Assembly (NCBI GenBank): GCA_016210935.1
Contig: JACQTH010000189.1
Location: 1 to 12,976, forward strand
Length of the DNA: 12,976 nt
Reading direction: 5' to 3'
Origin: Acidobacteriota bacterium
GTDB taxonomy: Bacteria; Acidobacteriota; Vicinamibacteria; Vicinamibacterales; JACQTH01
Shown: piece after piece, positions 10,637 to 12,976 of the stretch
Layout of the letters: each line of letters begins with the position of its first letter
Numbering within the stretch: the stretch's first letter is position 1
Position numbers and translations under genes: made by a program
The notes under the pieces: generated by a model
What the model saw: the letters and a program-made list of their open reading frames with translations, nothing else
Told to the model about the DNA's origin: nothing
The model's database searches: none

Positions 10637-12976
10637 ATTTCACCGGCACGCGCTGCTTCAGCTCTTCCAGCCAGTTGAGGACGACCTGAATGTGATTGCC
10701 CGGCACCGTGCCCGCCTGCGCCTCTCCGGCAACGACCATCCCGAGAAACTGTTTCCCATCCGGAGTGATATCGAAGCTTCTGACGTTCGCCGGTGCGTTG
10801 CCCTGAGTAAACCGTCGCGGAATCTGTACGGGATTTCCGAAAGCGAAACTCGGCGTCCTCATGACGTTCACAGCCACAAACTGGCCCGGCGCAGGAATGT
10901 AAAACAGCTCCGTCCCATCGGGTGACCAGACCGGATGATGCGCGCCCATGTGCTTCATCTGATACTTCGCGCCGGTCGGAGGGAACGGCTCGACAAACAC
11001 CCAGGACGCTCCCCCTTCGGTCTTGTTGTAGGCGAGCCAGCGGCCATCAGGTGAAAAGACGGCATTGATGGGATCCGGTGACTCGATCCCCCCGAATGGT
11101 CTCGCTTTGCCGTCCGCGACCGACAGCACCCAGAGCGACGATATGTTTCGCTGGATCGCGCTGAAAAGGATTGTGCGGCCATCCGGCGACCACGCTTCCG
11201 GGCGGTGCGAGGTCCCCTGCTCCGGCTTCGTGAGGCGCTCGGCCGGCATCGTGCCGTCAGCCACCTGTGAAAAGATTGCGACGTCCTTCTCGCGATCGGA
11301 CTGGAACGCAATGCGATCGCCTTTTGGAGACCACACGGGAAAACGGTTGTTGCCGCCGAAGGTCAGCCGGCGCATCGAGCTCGTTTCCGCGAGGTCATAG
11401 AGCCACACAATCGCTTCTTTCCCATCGTCGGTCCCAAAGGCGACGCGGGTGCCATCCGGCGAGACACGCGGAGGCTCATACGGTCCCGGCGGAACGTTCA
11501 GTGGCCGCACGTCACCGCGACGATCGACCAAAATCAAATCTCGGTGAAGCGAGCCCAACGACGCCGGGCCGGGGACGTAGGTGAGCGAGCCGGTCTCCGA
11601 GATACTGAACTGGGCGGCGCCGGTTGTGCCTCGCCGGACGCCTTCGACGACCGGCACCGGAGCACCGGAGATCTGCAGATTCTTCGGATTGAATGGACTC
11701 GCGAAAAGGGTGCCGCCAAGCGCATACACCAGGTGACCAGTGGAAAGGTAGCGCGCGTCGCTTCCTCCTTCCACGATCGTTTTCCGATCCCCGGACTTCA
11801 ATGACTGCACGACCACTTGCGCGCGATCCCATGCGCTGGCGGCGGGCGCCACAGTAAAGAGCACGGCCTCCCCACCAGGCAGGAGGTGCGGAAATCCGAC
11901 TTGTTCGCTGCCTTTGACTGGAACGAGCAGCTCCGGCTGTCCGCGGTTGGCCGACACGCGCATGATGCCGCGCGGCTGTGCGAACACAATTCCCTCAGAA
12001 TCCCAACTGATTCCAAGCGGCGGTTCGGCCGGACAGATGGTCACCGCCGCGCCGCCGGTGATGGCAATCCGCTTGAGCGTCTGGTCGCCGGCCCAAAAGG
12101 CGATGAATCTCCCATCAGGGGAAAACGTTGGCTCGACCAGACTCGACAGGTTCTCGGTTCCCGAAACCGGTCTCGCTTCCAGATCGGCCAGCGATCGGAT
12201 ATGGAACCGCTGATTGGCGACGTAGAGCATCCGAGTGCCATCGGAAGAAATCGCGACGAAGTGGAACTGCAGCCCGGTGAACTGCTGGCCGTCGGGCAGC
12301 ATGAAGGGAAATCGCGTAACCGTGAGAACGGGGGACGGCCTCAACTTCCAGGTCGAATAACCTCCGAGCGCGGCCGCGAGAATGGCGCTCGCGACAATGG
12401 GTACCGCGCCCCTCCAAAGCGGCTTCGGTGGCGCAGCTGCGGCAACCGGCCGTGTTGCTGGTGTTGGGGTGGCGTGTGGCTGCGCTGCCACTGCGTCCAG
12501 CTCGAAGCGCAGATCTCCGACCGCCTGCCACCGCCGGCGCGGATTCTTCTCCAGACAGCGCTTCAGCACCTCGACGAGCCGCGGATTCAGATCCGCCGGC
12601 AACGCGCTCAAATCAGGCTCACGCACCAGTACCGACGCCAAAACCTCCGGCACCGTCTCGCCGGGAAACGCCGGCCGCCCCGTCAGCATCTCGTACAGCA
12701 CGACACCAAACGAGAAGATGTCACTCCGCGCATCCGCCTGAAACCCCTTCGCCTGCTCCGGCGACATGTACGCCGCGGTCCCCAGAATCATCCCCGCCTG
12801 CGTCGCCGCCAGGCTGAAGGTCGGCGACTGTGTCACGTTCGCCGCCGCCGGCGTGTCCACCATCGCCTTCGCCAGCCCGAAGTCCAGGACCTTGACGTGA
12901 CCTTCCGGTGTCAGCTTGACGTTTGCAGGTTTCAGATCACGGTGCACGATCCCTTTTTCGTGGGCGGCTTCCAGGG
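10635..12976 (-). CDS. Ser/Thr protein kinase with TM segment and TolB/WD40-like propeller, 5'-truncated by window
   Basis: Bacterial Hanks-type kinase expected to sit in the inner membrane with its kinase domain in the cytoplasm and a beta-propeller outside it. The frame is open to the window end, so the N-lobe (glycine loop, Lys, alphaC Glu) is missing; GTG 12947 is an internal Val, not a start. Numbering from that codon: catalytic loop HRDLKPANVK (Asp4), DFGLAK (22-27), activation-segment end GTAAYMSPEQ (56-65), DIFSFGVVLYEMLTGRPAF, and a KRCLEKNPRRRW C-lobe motif. A Pro/Ala linker leads to one TM helix (about 178-197, VASAILAAALGG). The remainder has repeated FSPDG/WSPDG/VSPDG blades typical of PD40/TolB propellers, ending in WLEELKQRVPVK. 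Kinase active-site residues that are visible are intact. Ligand and targets are unknown; no partner phosphatase or regulator is adjacent in the window. Confidence 0.95.
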   Translation of the reverse strand, partial: LEAAHEKGIVHRDLKPANVKLTPEGHVKVLDFGLAKAMVDTPAAANVTQSPTFSLAATQAGMILGTAAYMSPEQAKGFQADARSDIFSFGVVLYEMLTGRPAFPGETVPEVLASVLVREPDLSALPADLNPRLVEVLKRCLEKNPRRRWQAVGDLRFELDAVAAQPHATPTPATRPVAAAAPPKPLWRGAVPIVASAILAAALGGYSTWKLRPSPVLTVTRFPFMLPDGQQFTGLQFHFVAISSDGTRMLYVANQRFHIRSLADLEARPVSGTENLSSLVEPTFSPDGRFIAFWAGDQTLKRIAITGGAAVTICPAEPPLGISWDSEGIVFAQPRGIMRVSANRGQPELLVPVKGSEQVGFPHLLPGGEAVLFTVAPAASAWDRAQVVVQSLKSGDRKTIVEGGSDARYLSTGHLVYALGGTLFASPFNPKNLQISGAPVPVVEGVRRGTTGAAQFSISETGSLTYVPGPASLGSLHRDLILVDRRGDVRPLNVPPGPYEPPRVSPDGTRVAFGTDDGKEAIVWLYDLAETSSMRRLTFGGNNRFPVWSPKGDRIAFQSDREKDVAIFSQVADGTMPAERLTKPEQGTSHRPEAWSPDGRTILFSAIQRNISSLWVLSVADGKARPFGGIESPDPINAVFSPDGRWLAYNKTEGGASWVFVEPFPPTGAKYQMKHMGAHHPVWSPDGTELFYIPAPGQFVAVNVMRTPSFAFGNPVQIPRRFTQGNAPANVRSFDITPDGKQFLGMVVAGEAQAGTVPGNHIQVVLNWLEELKQRVPVK

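Overview
This is a GC-rich bacterial chromosome segment with tightly packed genes. I infer an Acidobacteriota member, probably Vicinamibacteria-like. The grounds are the mix of a DUF4159 protein, a secreted S10 peptidase, a Ser/Thr kinase fused to a TolB-like propeller, and short palindromic repeats that are translated into Gly-Gly-Ser-His-Glu or Gly-Phe-Ser-Arg-Lys peptides. This placement comes from remembered family distribution, not from a search.

Layout. Positions 1-3887 (+) hold the 3' part of an RND (HAE1/AcrB-type) drug-efflux pump gene. It overlaps by ATGA with a TolC-family outer-membrane channel gene, so the two form an efflux operon whose periplasmic adaptor gene should lie upstream of the window. 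The junction of the two genes is built from repeat arrays that are translated on both sides. Positions 3933-4785 (-) hold a type II toxin-antitoxin pair: a Phd/YefM-like antitoxin with a strong sigma70-like promoter, an operator palindrome and an apparently leaderless start, followed after a 100 bp hairpin-containing gap by a PIN-domain (VapC-like) toxin. Positions 4801-5035 carry no gene but contain three inverted repeats.

Positions 5036-6610 (-) encode an exported serine carboxypeptidase (S10), with a 20-residue repeat insertion just after its signal peptide. Positions 6768-8320 (+) encode an exported DUF4159 protein and, overlapping by 4 nt, a HAD-IIB phosphatase. Positions 8352-9473 (-) encode a Gfo/Idh/MocA oxidoreductase. 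It is divergent from an MltB-type lytic transglycosylase at 9534-10538 (+), and the two share a very compact promoter region. Positions 10635-12976 (-) encode most of a membrane Ser/Thr kinase with a C-terminal beta-propeller, whose 5' end lies off the window.

Most genes are ordinary housekeeping or envelope functions, and I see no defence island, phage or CRISPR array. The most unusual signal is the palindromic repeat family. Copies sit inside coding ends (RND tail, TolC leader, S10 linker) and at 3' ends or in intergenic gaps (3899, 6678, 8312). One insertion is flanked by near-perfect 11 bp direct repeats. Convergent gene ends at 3887/3933, 8320/8352 and 10538/10635 all carry inverted repeats.
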